Source: Chryseosolibacter indicum (GTDB lineage Bacteria; Bacteroidota; Bacteroidia; Cytophagales; Cyclobacteriaceae). From it: a DNA stretch of 64,000 bases. The stretch covers positions 1-64,000 of the forward strand of contig NZ_JAHESD010000023.1 in the NCBI RefSeq assembly GCF_018598585.1, written 5' to 3'. Below the pieces are notes generated by a model. It was given only the letters and a program-made list of their open reading frames with translations. It made no database searches and was not told the origin of the DNA. The translations under genes were made by a program, and so were the position numbers. Positions 9,326 to 17,377 of this stretch are shown in pieces (positions within the stretch are counted from its first letter, which is position 1; the number at the start of each line of letters is the position of its first letter).

Positions 9326-9415
9326 ATGAAAAACTTAAAAGCCGGTAAACGGCAGTTTATCTGAAAGAATTCCTTATTAATATTGTAAAGTCTTATTTTC
9401 GACTCAATCTTATAC

Positions 9416-10003
9416 ATGAACACCGAGCTCATCCTTAAAAATGTATCAAAGCATATTACCCTTAATGATGCTGAAAGACAATTCTTTTTGTCCATGCTTG
9501 AGTCTCGGTTTATCAAACGAAAGGAACTGCATTTGAAAGAAGGTGAAGTATGCAAACATTCAACATTTATAGTTAGTGGAGCGCTTAAAGGATTTACAAT
9601 CGACAAGCAGGGTATTGAGCACGTTATAAACTTTGCCATCAAAGATTGGTGGATTGGAGATATGTATAGCCTGATATCGCAACAGCCAGGTATCCTTAAC
9701 ATCGAAGCTCTTGCTGATTCTGAAGTACTCATGTTGTCGCGGGAAAATCAGCACTTACTCTATGAAAAGGTCCCTAAGTTCGAGCGGTTTTTCAGAATCA
9801 TAGTAGAGAATTCACTAGTGGCGAGCCAGCAAAGACTTATTAATAACCTGAGCCTTACTGCTGAAGAACGCTACCTCGAATTTATGAAAAAATATTCCTC
9901 CATACTTGAATATGCCCCACTTCATACCATAGCATCTTATTTAGGAATAACGCCTGAATTTTTAAGTAAGATAAGAGGCCGCATGGCGCGTAAGCCCGCG
10001 TAG
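9416..10003 (+). CDS. Crp/Fnr family transcriptional regulator
   Basis: A cNMP-binding-fold regulator of 195 residues. The beta-roll spans about residues 20-115 (LKEGEVCKHSTFIVSGALKG) and the dimer helix about 115-145. A short C-terminal helix-turn-helix reads HTIASYLGITPEFLSKIRGR. No FNR-type four-cysteine cluster is visible, so an iron-sulfur cluster is unlikely, and the effector is unknown. The gene sits between yceI (divergent) and the dioxygenase operon. Both targets carry the same dyad at the same distance from their -7 boxes, so this protein is the natural candidate to bind it. Autoregulation through the first copy is possible. Confidence 0.9.
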   Translation: MNTELILKNVSKHITLNDAERQFFLSMLESRFIKRKELHLKEGEVCKHSTFIVSGALKGFTIDKQGIEHVINFAIKDWWIGDMYSLISQQPGILNIEALADSEVLMLSRENQHLLYEKVPKFERFFRIIVENSLVASQQRLINNLSLTAEERYLEFMKKYSSILEYAPLHTIASYLGITPEFLSKIRGRMARKPA

Positions 10004-10026
10004 AAGTACTTTTCGTGCCAGTTGTT

Positions 10027-10045
10027 TTCTTAACCTAGTTCAAGG
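10027..10045 (+). promoter_or_regulatory. Candidate Crp/Fnr-type operator, copy 2 (before the dioxygenase operon)
   Basis: TTCTTAACCTAGTTCAAGG, 18/19 identical to copy 1. The likely -7 box TAGTTTTA is at 10067-10074, so the site centre is about 34.5 bases upstream of that box, versus about 35 for yceI. No TTTG -33 element is present where expected; the operator ends there, as in an activator-dependent promoter. Confidence 0.7.
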
Positions 10046-10102
10046 TTTTAGGTTAGCCCTTGTGTGTAGTTTTACGTTATCATTATTAGAAAACAAAAAA
10101 CA

Positions 10103-11041
10103 ATGGCTATGGAAAACAAGATATTAGGTATACATCATATTACGGCTATTGCAGGCAATGCAAAACGTAATCACGACTTTTATACAAAAGTGTTAGGGCT
10201 TAGGCTTGTTAAGAAGACAGTAAACTTTGACGATCCGGGTACCTATCATTTTTACTTCGGTGATGAAGTAGGAACACCAGGGACGATACTTACATTTTTT
10301 CCATGGGAAGGAATAACAAAAGGTAGAACCGGAACAGGCATGGCAACGGAAATTGGATATTCCGTTCCTGATAAGAGTTTGGATTTCTGGATTGAGCACT
10401 TCAAAAAACATAATGTAAGTGTACTTCAACAGGGAAAGCGCTTTGGTGAAGATTATATTTCTATAACAGATCCTGATGGCTTACACTTGAATTTAATTAT
10501 CCCTTCCAAAACAGATACACGTAAACCGTGGGAAACAAATGAAGTAAATGGTGCAGTTGCCACAAGAGGTTTCCATAGCATAGCACTAACGTTAAAAGAC
10601 ATTAAACGCACAGCAGAAATTCTTACTGATATTTTTGATTATAAACTTGTAGCTGAAGAAGGTAACAGATTCAGATTTCAAACGGAAGCGATAGCAAATG
10701 CATCTATCGTTGATCTGATTCACGCACCACACGAACTGCCAGCGGTAAATGCAGGAGGTACGATACACCACATTGCCTTTAGGGTTAAAGATGAAAACAC
10801 GCTGATGGCCTTTCGCGAAAAAATAGTAGGCAAGGGTTTGGGCATAACACCAAAGATAGACCGTAACTATTTCTTCTCGCTGTATTTCAGAGAGCCAGGA
10901 GGGGTACTATTTGAGCTTGCAACAGATAACCCTGGTTTCGATATCGATGAGCGGGTGAGTGAACTTGGCACCAACTTGAAGCTGCCCGCACAATACGAGC
11001 AACACCGCGCTGAGATAGAGAAAGTCCTCCCGGTTCTGTAA
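10103..11041 (+). CDS. Ring-cleaving dioxygenase, VOC superfamily (MhqO-like), first paralogue
   Basis: A protein of 312 residues built from two vicinal-oxygen-chelate modules. The N-terminal module has GIHHITAIAGNAKRNHDFYT and the C-terminal one GGTIHHIAFRVKD and YFREPGGVLFELATD. The His and Glu in these motifs are those expected to hold Fe(II). Relatives (B. subtilis MhqO, PcpA-type hydroquinone dioxygenases) open hydroquinone rings and protect against quinones. The upstream operator suggests control by the Crp/Fnr protein encoded just before. A second copy follows 271 bases later. The substrate is not determinable from sequence. Confidence 0.9.
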   Translation: MAMENKILGIHHITAIAGNAKRNHDFYTKVLGLRLVKKTVNFDDPGTYHFYFGDEVGTPGTILTFFPWEGITKGRTGTGMATEIGYSVPDKSLDFWIEHFKKHNVSVLQQGKRFGEDYISITDPDGLHLNLIIPSKTDTRKPWETNEVNGAVATRGFHSIALTLKDIKRTAEILTDIFDYKLVAEEGNRFRFQTEAIANASIVDLIHAPHELPAVNAGGTIHHIAFRVKDENTLMAFREKIVGKGLGITPKIDRNYFFSLYFREPGGVLFELATDNPGFDIDERVSELGTNLKLPAQYEQHRAEIEKVLPVL

Positions 11042-11312
11042 GGGGACAGGGAGCGGTAAACATCGGTCTGGTTTCGGTGAAAGAACCATGTGTATATGGT
11101 GGTGATTCAGTGGTGGTAGGGTATTGATACGGAAGTGCTAGGGAAAAAGCGCCATTTTTCGAAGAAACACCGCATCTACAGCCTAATTTCGCCGAATTTG
11201 CACTGATTATCCATAGAATCTACTCCGTAGCGGCTCTATAGCTATACATGTCTAAAAATGTCTTGCTTTTAGATTATTTAACGAAAAAAGGAATATAAAT
11301 AGGATAACCGAT

Positions 11313-12263
11313 ATGAAACTAATAACAGGAATTCACCACGTTACAGCAATTGCCTCTGATGCCCAACGCAATATCGACTTCTATACAGGTATACTCGGGG
11401 TACGGCTTGTAAAGAAAACAGTAAACTTCGATGCGCAGGATGTCTATCATTTTTATTATGGGGATGAGCTTGGCCATCCAGGAAGTATTCTAACATTTTT
11501 TCCCTATAGTGGTTTAATTAAAGGGAGACATGGTAATGGGTATTTAAATACGACAACGTTCTCTGTTCCTCTTGCTTCTTTGGACTATTGGATGGAACGT
11601 TTAAAGAAATTCAGAATTAACTTTAAAGAACCGCAAGAGCGATTCGAAAACGAGATTGTCATTTATTTTGAAGATACTGATGGACTTGGTCTTGAACTGG
11701 TTTTTAACGACCGAGACTCAAGACCAGGATTTACCTATGGTCACATTCCATTAGCACACTCTATAAAAGGCTTTTATAGTGTTGAGATATGGGAAGAAGG
11801 CTATGAACGCACTGCGGCAATTCTTACCGAACAACTTGACCATAAGCTGGTACTTGAAAAGGGAAATAGATTCAGGTTTGCAGCGAATAACGCTCCTGGG
11901 AACTATGTTGATATACTTTGTGCTCCTGATAGTTTAAAAGGTAGAAATGGAAGTGGCACAGTTCATCACATTGCTTTTAGTACACCAAATGTTGAAACAC
12001 AAACTGCAGTAATGGAGAAGATAAAAAACAGGATGTTAAATCCTACACCTATTCTTGACAGGCAATATTTCAAGTCAATATACTTCCGTGAACCCGGTGG
12101 AGTTCTTTTTGAAATTGCAACAGCAGATGGTGGTTTTACCATAGATGAGGAAAAAGATAAGTTAGGAGAGGCCTTAAAACTGCCAGCATGGTTTGAAAAG
12201 GATAGAGAGAAAATTCAGAAGAGCTTAAAACCAGTAAAACTTGATTTAGAAAAGTATAAATAG
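11313..12263 (+). CDS. Ring-cleaving dioxygenase, VOC superfamily (MhqO-like), second paralogue
   Basis: 316 residues, clearly homologous along its length to the preceding gene product: GIHHVTAIASDAQRNIDFYT at the start, GTVHHIAFSTPN and YFREPGGVLFEIATADGG in the second module. The metal-binding His and Glu motifs are kept, so both copies look active. It lies two bases before an MhqD-like esterase, an arrangement resembling the mhqO/mhqD hydroquinone-resistance genes of Bacillus. The 271-base spacer to the first paralogue lacks the shared operator, so this copy may have a separate promoter or be reached by read-through. Confidence 0.9.
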   Translation: MKLITGIHHVTAIASDAQRNIDFYTGILGVRLVKKTVNFDAQDVYHFYYGDELGHPGSILTFFPYSGLIKGRHGNGYLNTTTFSVPLASLDYWMERLKKFRINFKEPQERFENEIVIYFEDTDGLGLELVFNDRDSRPGFTYGHIPLAHSIKGFYSVEIWEEGYERTAAILTEQLDHKLVLEKGNRFRFAANNAPGNYVDILCAPDSLKGRNGSGTVHHIAFSTPNVETQTAVMEKIKNRMLNPTPILDRQYFKSIYFREPGGVLFEIATADGGFTIDEEKDKLGEALKLPAWFEKDREKIQKSLKPVKLDLEKYK

Positions 12264-12265
12264 TT

Positions 12266-12883
12266 ATGCATAAGAAAGAAATTGTAATAGCAGGAAAGTC
12301 AATCAATAATGCAAAGAAGGCTCTGATTATGCTTCATGGAAGAGGCGCAACAGCAGAGGATATAATCGGGTTGTCTTCACATTTAAACATTAAAGACTAT
12401 GCTATCATAGCCCCTCAAGCTACTAATTATACATGGTATCCATATTCATTTCTTGCACCGCCTTCACAAAACGAACCATGGCTCTCGGGAGCAATAACGT
12501 TGTTAAGTGAAATTGTTAGTGATATTAACGCCTCCGGTATTGCTTCTGAGAATATCTATTTTGCTGGATTTTCTCAAGGAGCTTGTCTTACGCTTGAGTT
12601 TGTAACGCGCAATGCACGTAAGTGGGGAGGAGCTGTTGCATTTACCGGTGGGCTTATAGGCGATAAGATTTACACGGAGAATTATAAGGGAGACTTTGAA
12701 GGGACGCCCGTGTTTATTGGTACCAGTGATCCGGATATGCACGTACCCGTCGAGAGGGTTTATGCGAGTACTAACATTCTAAAGTCAATGAACGCTTCTG
12801 TAACAGAGAAGGTATATGCTAACATGGGACATACTATTATTCCTGACGAAATTGAGAATGCGAACAAGCTTGTTTTTAGTTAG
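12266..12883 (+). CDS. Phospholipase/carboxylesterase family hydrolase (MhqD-like)
   Basis: An alpha/beta hydrolase of 205 residues, cytoplasmic. It shows the oxyanion region LIMLHGRGATAED, nucleophile elbow GFSQGA, acid in GTSDPDMHVP and catalytic His in MGHTI. This matches the abhydrolase_2/YpfH-MhqD group. MhqD genes accompany MhqO-type dioxygenases in quinone-inducible operons; here the start is two bases after the dioxygenase stop, implying co-transcription. The exact ester substrate is unknown. Confidence 0.88.
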   Translation: MHKKEIVIAGKSINNAKKALIMLHGRGATAEDIIGLSSHLNIKDYAIIAPQATNYTWYPYSFLAPPSQNEPWLSGAITLLSEIVSDINASGIASENIYFAGFSQGACLTLEFVTRNARKWGGAVAFTGGLIGDKIYTENYKGDFEGTPVFIGTSDPDMHVPVERVYASTNILKSMNASVTEKVYANMGHTIIPDEIENANKLVFS

Positions 12884-12900
12884 CTGTATGCTTTTTGCTG

Positions 12901-12934
12901 GTACTCGCTCCTAACAAACATAGTTAGTGAGTAC
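12901..12934. terminator. Hairpin at the convergent junction (weak terminator candidate)
   Basis: GTACTC (12901-12906) pairs with GAGTAC (12929-12934), and CTAAC (12911-12915) with GTTAG (12923-12927), leaving a 4-base bulge. It spans the end of the minus-strand HTTM gene. There is no clear T-run. Confidence 0.35.
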
Positions 12935-14339
12935 ATGGCTGAGGTTCATTTTTGGTAAATGCCCTGAAGCGCATAAGCTTATATAAGATATAAGGATTTT
13001 TGGAGAGAAGACCTGTAGTATCAGCACCTCGCTTATAGTGATATAGCTTCCCCTGGTACAAGAAAGTAACTTCTTTTATCTTACGTTCGTGTACATAATT
13101 CTTTAACTCAAACAATACGATTTGTTTTCCTTCTTCTGCCAATTGCTGTAGGTCATCACTGCTTGAAGAAATTATCTCTACCGTTTCTCTTTGAAAGTTA
13201 AAGATTTGAAAAGAGGCAGGTATAATGTAATGATTACTTATGCCGCCTTCTGTACGCAGGTTTGAATACATGGCAAATGAGATCTCTGTTTTTAGTCCGA
13301 GGTATGGGCACATACCATTGAGAAAAACCAGAAAAGGGAATACTGATAGGAAAGTATTTTGTATTTTAAGGATAGCGCTGTTCGTTGCAGGGACGATTGC
13401 CTTAGCGTGTGAAAACACAAAGCCGAGAAATGTGCCTAAAATAATAAGTGTATAAAGCGTCCAGAAAAAGTGAAGATAGAATTCTTTATAGGTAGGAAAT
13501 TTCTTGTTTAGAAAGTAAATGATAACAACGCCGAAAAAGAAAAGGGATAATATCAGGATAAACTTAAATACATTGTATGTTACGAAGTAATTTTTAATTG
13601 CTTGCTTCACAGCGATAAACTTTTCTATTATCCATTGTGCTGCTTGCGAATTCATGAAAAGAAAATAGGTAGCCACAACTGTAGAAGAGAAGTCATAAAA
13701 TGCATTGTATGAGCTATACGATAGAAAGCAATGAAAGACGATACCGATAAATATTCCGAGGTGTCTTGTTTTTCTTATGATTAAAAGAATAGGAATAAGT
13801 GATTCAATAACAATAACGAAAAACGCATTTGCCTTTAACGCATTCTCATTTAGTGGAATAAACCTATCAATATGTTGTGCTTGAAGTAGAGTTGTAGCAC
13901 AGCTTGTATCTATAGCAAAGAATCCACTATTGAGTTTATGGAATACTGCAAAGAAATAAAGAATGATTACTTCCCATCTTACAATGGGTGCAAATGTATC
14001 GAAGAAGTGCTCATCACTAATTTTAAATGATCTTCGTTTAATGATCGTATAGAGTAGCGCTTGAACAATCGAAAGATTTACAAAAGCAGTAAATATCCAA
14101 TGGTTGGTAAAGTTTGGTGTTCGAAGGAATATATCGCTAAGCTGAACAATAACCAGAATTAGCAAAGCATTAAATGACGGTTTGAGAACAGCACCAACTG
14201 CAGCCAGGGTTAAGAATACATAAACCAATTGTGTTGTGAATAAATTGGAATGGGCCATGTGAAATAATGTGGCGATAGCCCAAACCACAGTAAATATTTT
14301 AAGCCTCGCACTTTGCGTTGAAGCACTGTCTACAAGCAT
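12924..14339 (-). CDS. HTTM-family integral membrane protein
   Basis: 471 residues with about nine to ten membrane segments in the first ~370 residues, then a soluble tail. YFFAVFHKLNSGFF near residue 155 and CPYLGLKTEISFAMYSNLRT followed by EGG near 350-370 are hallmarks of the HTTM fold, which is related to vitamin K-dependent gamma-carboxylase. Bacterial HTTM proteins are mostly uncharacterised, and no carboxylase substrate is visible here. It is the last gene of a minus-strand membrane cluster with a UbiA-like prenyltransferase 48 bases upstream and a GT-C-like protein. Confidence 0.75.
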   Translation of the reverse strand: MLVDSASTQSARLKIFTVVWAIATLFHMAHSNLFTTQLVYVFLTLAAVGAVLKPSFNALLILVIVQLSDIFLRTPNFTNHWIFTAFVNLSIVQALLYTIIKRRSFKISDEHFFDTFAPIVRWEVIILYFFAVFHKLNSGFFAIDTSCATTLLQAQHIDRFIPLNENALKANAFFVIVIESLIPILLIIRKTRHLGIFIGIVFHCFLSYSSYNAFYDFSSTVVATYFLFMNSQAAQWIIEKFIAVKQAIKNYFVTYNVFKFILILSLFFFGVVIIYFLNKKFPTYKEFYLHFFWTLYTLIILGTFLGFVFSHAKAIVPATNSAILKIQNTFLSVFPFLVFLNGMCPYLGLKTEISFAMYSNLRTEGGISNHYIIPASFQIFNFQRETVEIISSSSDDLQQLAEEGKQIVLFELKNYVHERKIKEVTFLYQGKLYHYKRGADTTGLLSKNPYILYKLMRFRAFTKNEPQPCTH

Positions 14340-14387
14340 TTGGTGACTTTTATGAAGTTGTTCAGTTTTTAGAAAGTTCAGATTTTC

Positions 14388-15452
14388 TTAATTTCTTGTT
14401 TTAATTAAAAACCACCTTAACCACGGGATGTCTACGAACATCAACACACAGATCAGTACTGTAAATATAAAGAGGTATAGCATGAACCATTTGCGTGTAT
14501 ACAGTTTTTCATAACCTTGCACGGGTGAATCCTTTAAGAGACCTATTTTAAGATACCAGGCAAACAGAAGTGCAAAAAATGGGAAACTTAAAAGCATTTC
14601 AATCCTGTTTTTAACGAGGAATATTCCCATAAAAAACGCGCAGCTAATTGCATAGAAGAACATTGAAATAAGCAGCTTGTTTTCTGTATAGTAGATGAAA
14701 GATTTCCGATATAGACCTGCAACAACAGGGTTGTTTATTACCCGATACTCAGCGAATCTTTTTGTGGCCATTAAAAACGCTCCACCCATCCAATAAGCGA
14801 TGATGATACTAAGCGGAGGTATTGTGTCCCAAAATTCAAGATCCCACTTATTGTCGAGGTATAAACCAACAGAAGGTATTACCATAAACCATCCAAGGGC
14901 GAAACGAATTGGGTTATTAACTGATTCAGAGATAACATCGAGAAAGACACGTTCTTTGGTCCTGAAAGGTCTTACATTATACATGATACCCATGAACAAC
15001 AAAAACATGGCAGTGTACAGGAATTTAACTGAGATTAAATATGCGAGTGAGAGGCCAATTGAAGCGAAGATGAAATATTCAATACCTACTAAAAACGGAT
15101 TAGCTACTTTAACCACAAGCGACCTTTTTTTCTTAATTGGATGATGCTTATCAAAGTCTGCATCAAGATATTCGTTAATAACATAATTTGCAGAGGCAAC
15201 TAGGCAGGTACTGGCAAGTCCGGTAATAATTTTTAGGAGAAGTGAAAAATCTATTGGAGTTTTGTAGTACGCCAGGGCGAACAGCATTCCGGGTAATACA
15301 AAGATATTCTTGATCCATTCATCAGGTCGTGCTATGGCAAGGTAATCCCTCAGTCCTGCATTTACTTTTTTTTCTTCTTCTATAGTTGTTGTAGTACTCA
15401 TCCGGGTACCCCCGGCCATGTCAGGGGATGAGCGTTTAACTAATTCTCTCAT
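14388..15452 (-). CDS. UbiA-family prenyltransferase (decaprenyl-phosphate phosphoribosyltransferase-like)
   Basis: A polytopic membrane enzyme of 354 residues. The first Asp-rich motif reads NYVINEYLDADFDKHHP, close to the NDxxDxxxD signature with the HP that follows in 5-phosphoribose-decaprenyl-phosphate synthases. The second is LDVISESVNNPIRFALGW. The N-terminal SIARPDEWIKN-like segment (AIARPDEWIKNIFVLPG) is also typical of that group rather than of quinone or heme prenyltransferases. It would transfer a polyprenyl group, or attach phosphoribose to polyprenyl phosphate. The start could be the internal Met at 15401 (MSTTTTIEEE), since the first 17 residues are not family-like. Confidence 0.78.
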   Translation of the reverse strand: MRELVKRSSPDMAGGTRMSTTTTIEEEKKVNAGLRDYLAIARPDEWIKNIFVLPGMLFALAYYKTPIDFSLLLKIITGLASTCLVASANYVINEYLDADFDKHHPIKKKRSLVVKVANPFLVGIEYFIFASIGLSLAYLISVKFLYTAMFLLFMGIMYNVRPFRTKERVFLDVISESVNNPIRFALGWFMVIPSVGLYLDNKWDLEFWDTIPPLSIIIAYWMGGAFLMATKRFAEYRVINNPVVAGLYRKSFIYYTENKLLISMFFYAISCAFFMGIFLVKNRIEMLLSFPFFALLFAWYLKIGLLKDSPVQGYEKLYTRKWFMLYLFIFTVLICVLMFVDIPWLRWFLIKTRN

Positions 15453-15591
15453 ATACAGGTTTGGTTATCGCGACAGCGTAGTTCTTATCCTGATAAATTT
15501 TATACCAGTAGTAAAGTACACCGATGTGTCATTCCTTTGATGCTTTAGTGGGCAGATAATGAAGTCAAGACAATGAGGACTGAGAAAGTAA

Positions 15592-17145
15592 TCACTCAAT
15601 CAGGACGTGTTTCTCACCCTTATTTCTGTATAGTTTCCAAGATCCTTGCTCCTTGGTGAGTTCGAAGTTGTTTAAGTTTACATCTCGTTGTACTGGTCCT
15701 TGACCTCTTACCAAAACATACTCAAGGTGAGAATACTGGGGCACAGGTGTGGCGCCCCAGGGCTCCCCAATATATTCGTAATAAAAAGGAATTGTAGTTT
15801 CATTTGCTGCCCGTCTTACAACTCCAAAACGATAATCAATTATTTTCGAAGCAGCTATACCCTGGTTCCATACAATGTAGTAGTTAGGGAAATGAAGATA
15901 TGCTCTTCTACCCCTGAAACTGTTTTCATAGATAAGTCCAGCAAGTCTATTCTTGTTGTCAATGCCTTCAAAGAAATCTGGACTAATATCTTTAGCAGTC
16001 TGATTAAAAGAGTAAATGTATTCGAACCACAAAACCGAGTAAATTGAAATAGCAGTCAGAATAAATATCCGTAGTCCTTTTAAAGTTACTTTGTTTAAAA
16101 AAAGACTGCCAAGGATAATAGCACTAAGGATAACGATCGTGCAGAAGCGTTGAAATAATGGTGATTGCCCAGGTAGTCCATCTGGCAATATGAAATAGCA
16201 ACCTGCACCTGCAAGAAAGAAGATCAGTGAATAAATCAAATTGTTGCTATCTGATAACTTTTCTTTTGCCGGTCTCCAGGATTTAAAAAAGAGAAATGGT
16301 ATTAAGAGACAGCTAAATATTAAAATGGCAATTATTAAACCGGCAAGTCCTTCCTGCAATTGAAAATTGTCAAGCGTTATCAAGCGTATACGGCCATGAA
16401 GTTTTGGAAAGTATTGGGTAGTATAGTAGTTAAACAGAAAATCTATTGTGCTTTCTTCTTTTGTTTCTGATGTTCTCTTAAACCACCAGGTTAGTATAAG
16501 CGCGACCATGGGAAGGGGAATGAGAGCAGCATGAATCAATAATTTCGAAGGTTTTTTAAAGTATTTATATAACATTAACACGCCGTATATCACCATGGCA
16601 AATAGGGCGTTTTGTGCGTGCATCAAAAAAAGTAAAACAAGAAGAAATGCAATGCTGATCTTGAGAGATAGTTTATCTTCATCAATATCACGCAATGTGA
16701 AATAGAACAATATAATGATAACAGGAATGGAAATAGCAAAGCCTACAAATCCATAAGTAACATTATAATTGAATATAAATAATACGCTGAGTAATCCATA
16801 CCACACGTTTCCCCCTAGCTGTTTTATTACCAGGTAAATTGAATATAAAAGTAATGCTATGTAAAGGATATGAAAGATCTTATTGCCAACTTCTACTGAT
16901 GGGAAGAGGCTACAAAACACGGTATGAAAAGTATTCGGATAATACCATGGAGTTGGTTGATAGTACTGTGAAAGTACATTTCCAGGCTCGTTGTAAAACT
17001 TGTAGATAGTAGCTTCCGCTAAATGATTTGGTAAATCTATAAAAGGAAGAAAAGGTACCCATAGTAGAAATAGGGCATATACAACGAGGATTACGACCAT
17101 TGACATTTTAACTTGCTGGTCTTCCGATTTACTTAAGGTATACAT
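15592..17145 (-). CDS. Polytopic membrane protein, possible GT-C glycosyltransferase
   Basis: 517 residues with about eleven predicted membrane helices and a C-terminal soluble part from about residue 390. After the first helix comes PFIDLPNHLAEA, an acidic extracytoplasmic loop in the place where GT-C enzymes carry their catalytic Asp. No family-specific motif is recognised, so the glycosyltransferase call is tentative. It is the first gene of the minus-strand cluster with the UbiA-like and HTTM genes. If the UbiA enzyme makes a polyprenyl-phosphate sugar, this protein would be a natural consumer, but that is inference. Confidence 0.5.
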   Translation of the reverse strand: MYTLSKSEDQQVKMSMVVILVVYALFLLWVPFLPFIDLPNHLAEATIYKFYNEPGNVLSQYYQPTPWYYPNTFHTVFCSLFPSVEVGNKIFHILYIALLLYSIYLVIKQLGGNVWYGLLSVLFIFNYNVTYGFVGFAISIPVIIILFYFTLRDIDEDKLSLKISIAFLLVLLFLMHAQNALFAMVIYGVLMLYKYFKKPSKLLIHAALIPLPMVALILTWWFKRTSETKEESTIDFLFNYYTTQYFPKLHGRIRLITLDNFQLQEGLAGLIIAILIFSCLLIPFLFFKSWRPAKEKLSDSNNLIYSLIFFLAGAGCYFILPDGLPGQSPLFQRFCTIVILSAIILGSLFLNKVTLKGLRIFILTAISIYSVLWFEYIYSFNQTAKDISPDFFEGIDNKNRLAGLIYENSFRGRRAYLHFPNYYIVWNQGIAASKIIDYRFGVVRRAANETTIPFYYEYIGEPWGATPVPQYSHLEYVLVRGQGPVQRDVNLNNFELTKEQGSWKLYRNKGEKHVLIE

Positions 17146-17262
17146 GAATATAGTCGGTGGGAGTTATAGCTCGTTATGAGGCGCTAAAATTGTATGCCAG
17201 CTGCTTCTAATTATATCTTCACACGAGTCTGTTGAACATTAATTACTGGCGTTATTGGTACC

Positions 17263-17278
17263 TAAGTATATATACTTA
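17263..17278. promoter_or_regulatory. Perfect 16-bp palindrome between divergent operons
   Basis: TAAGTATATATACTTA is identical to its reverse complement. It lies 99 bases before the PLP-synthase operon and 117 bases before the divergent GT-C-like gene, a plausible dimer-binding operator for either or both. AT-rich palindromes occur by chance, so the call rests mainly on position. Confidence 0.45.
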
Positions 17279-17377
17279 AGGATGAATTTTAAAAATCCAG
17301 TATAACCATTGGTGTTTTTTTAATTGAATAGGAGTGACCTTTGATAGAAGTAGGGACAGAATTTACAATAGAAAATA

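Noticed and set aside
11248-11259. ATGTCTAAAAAT, repeated at 52472-52483
   Set aside because: A 12-base AT-rich match is expected by chance in a window this size, and the contexts differ.
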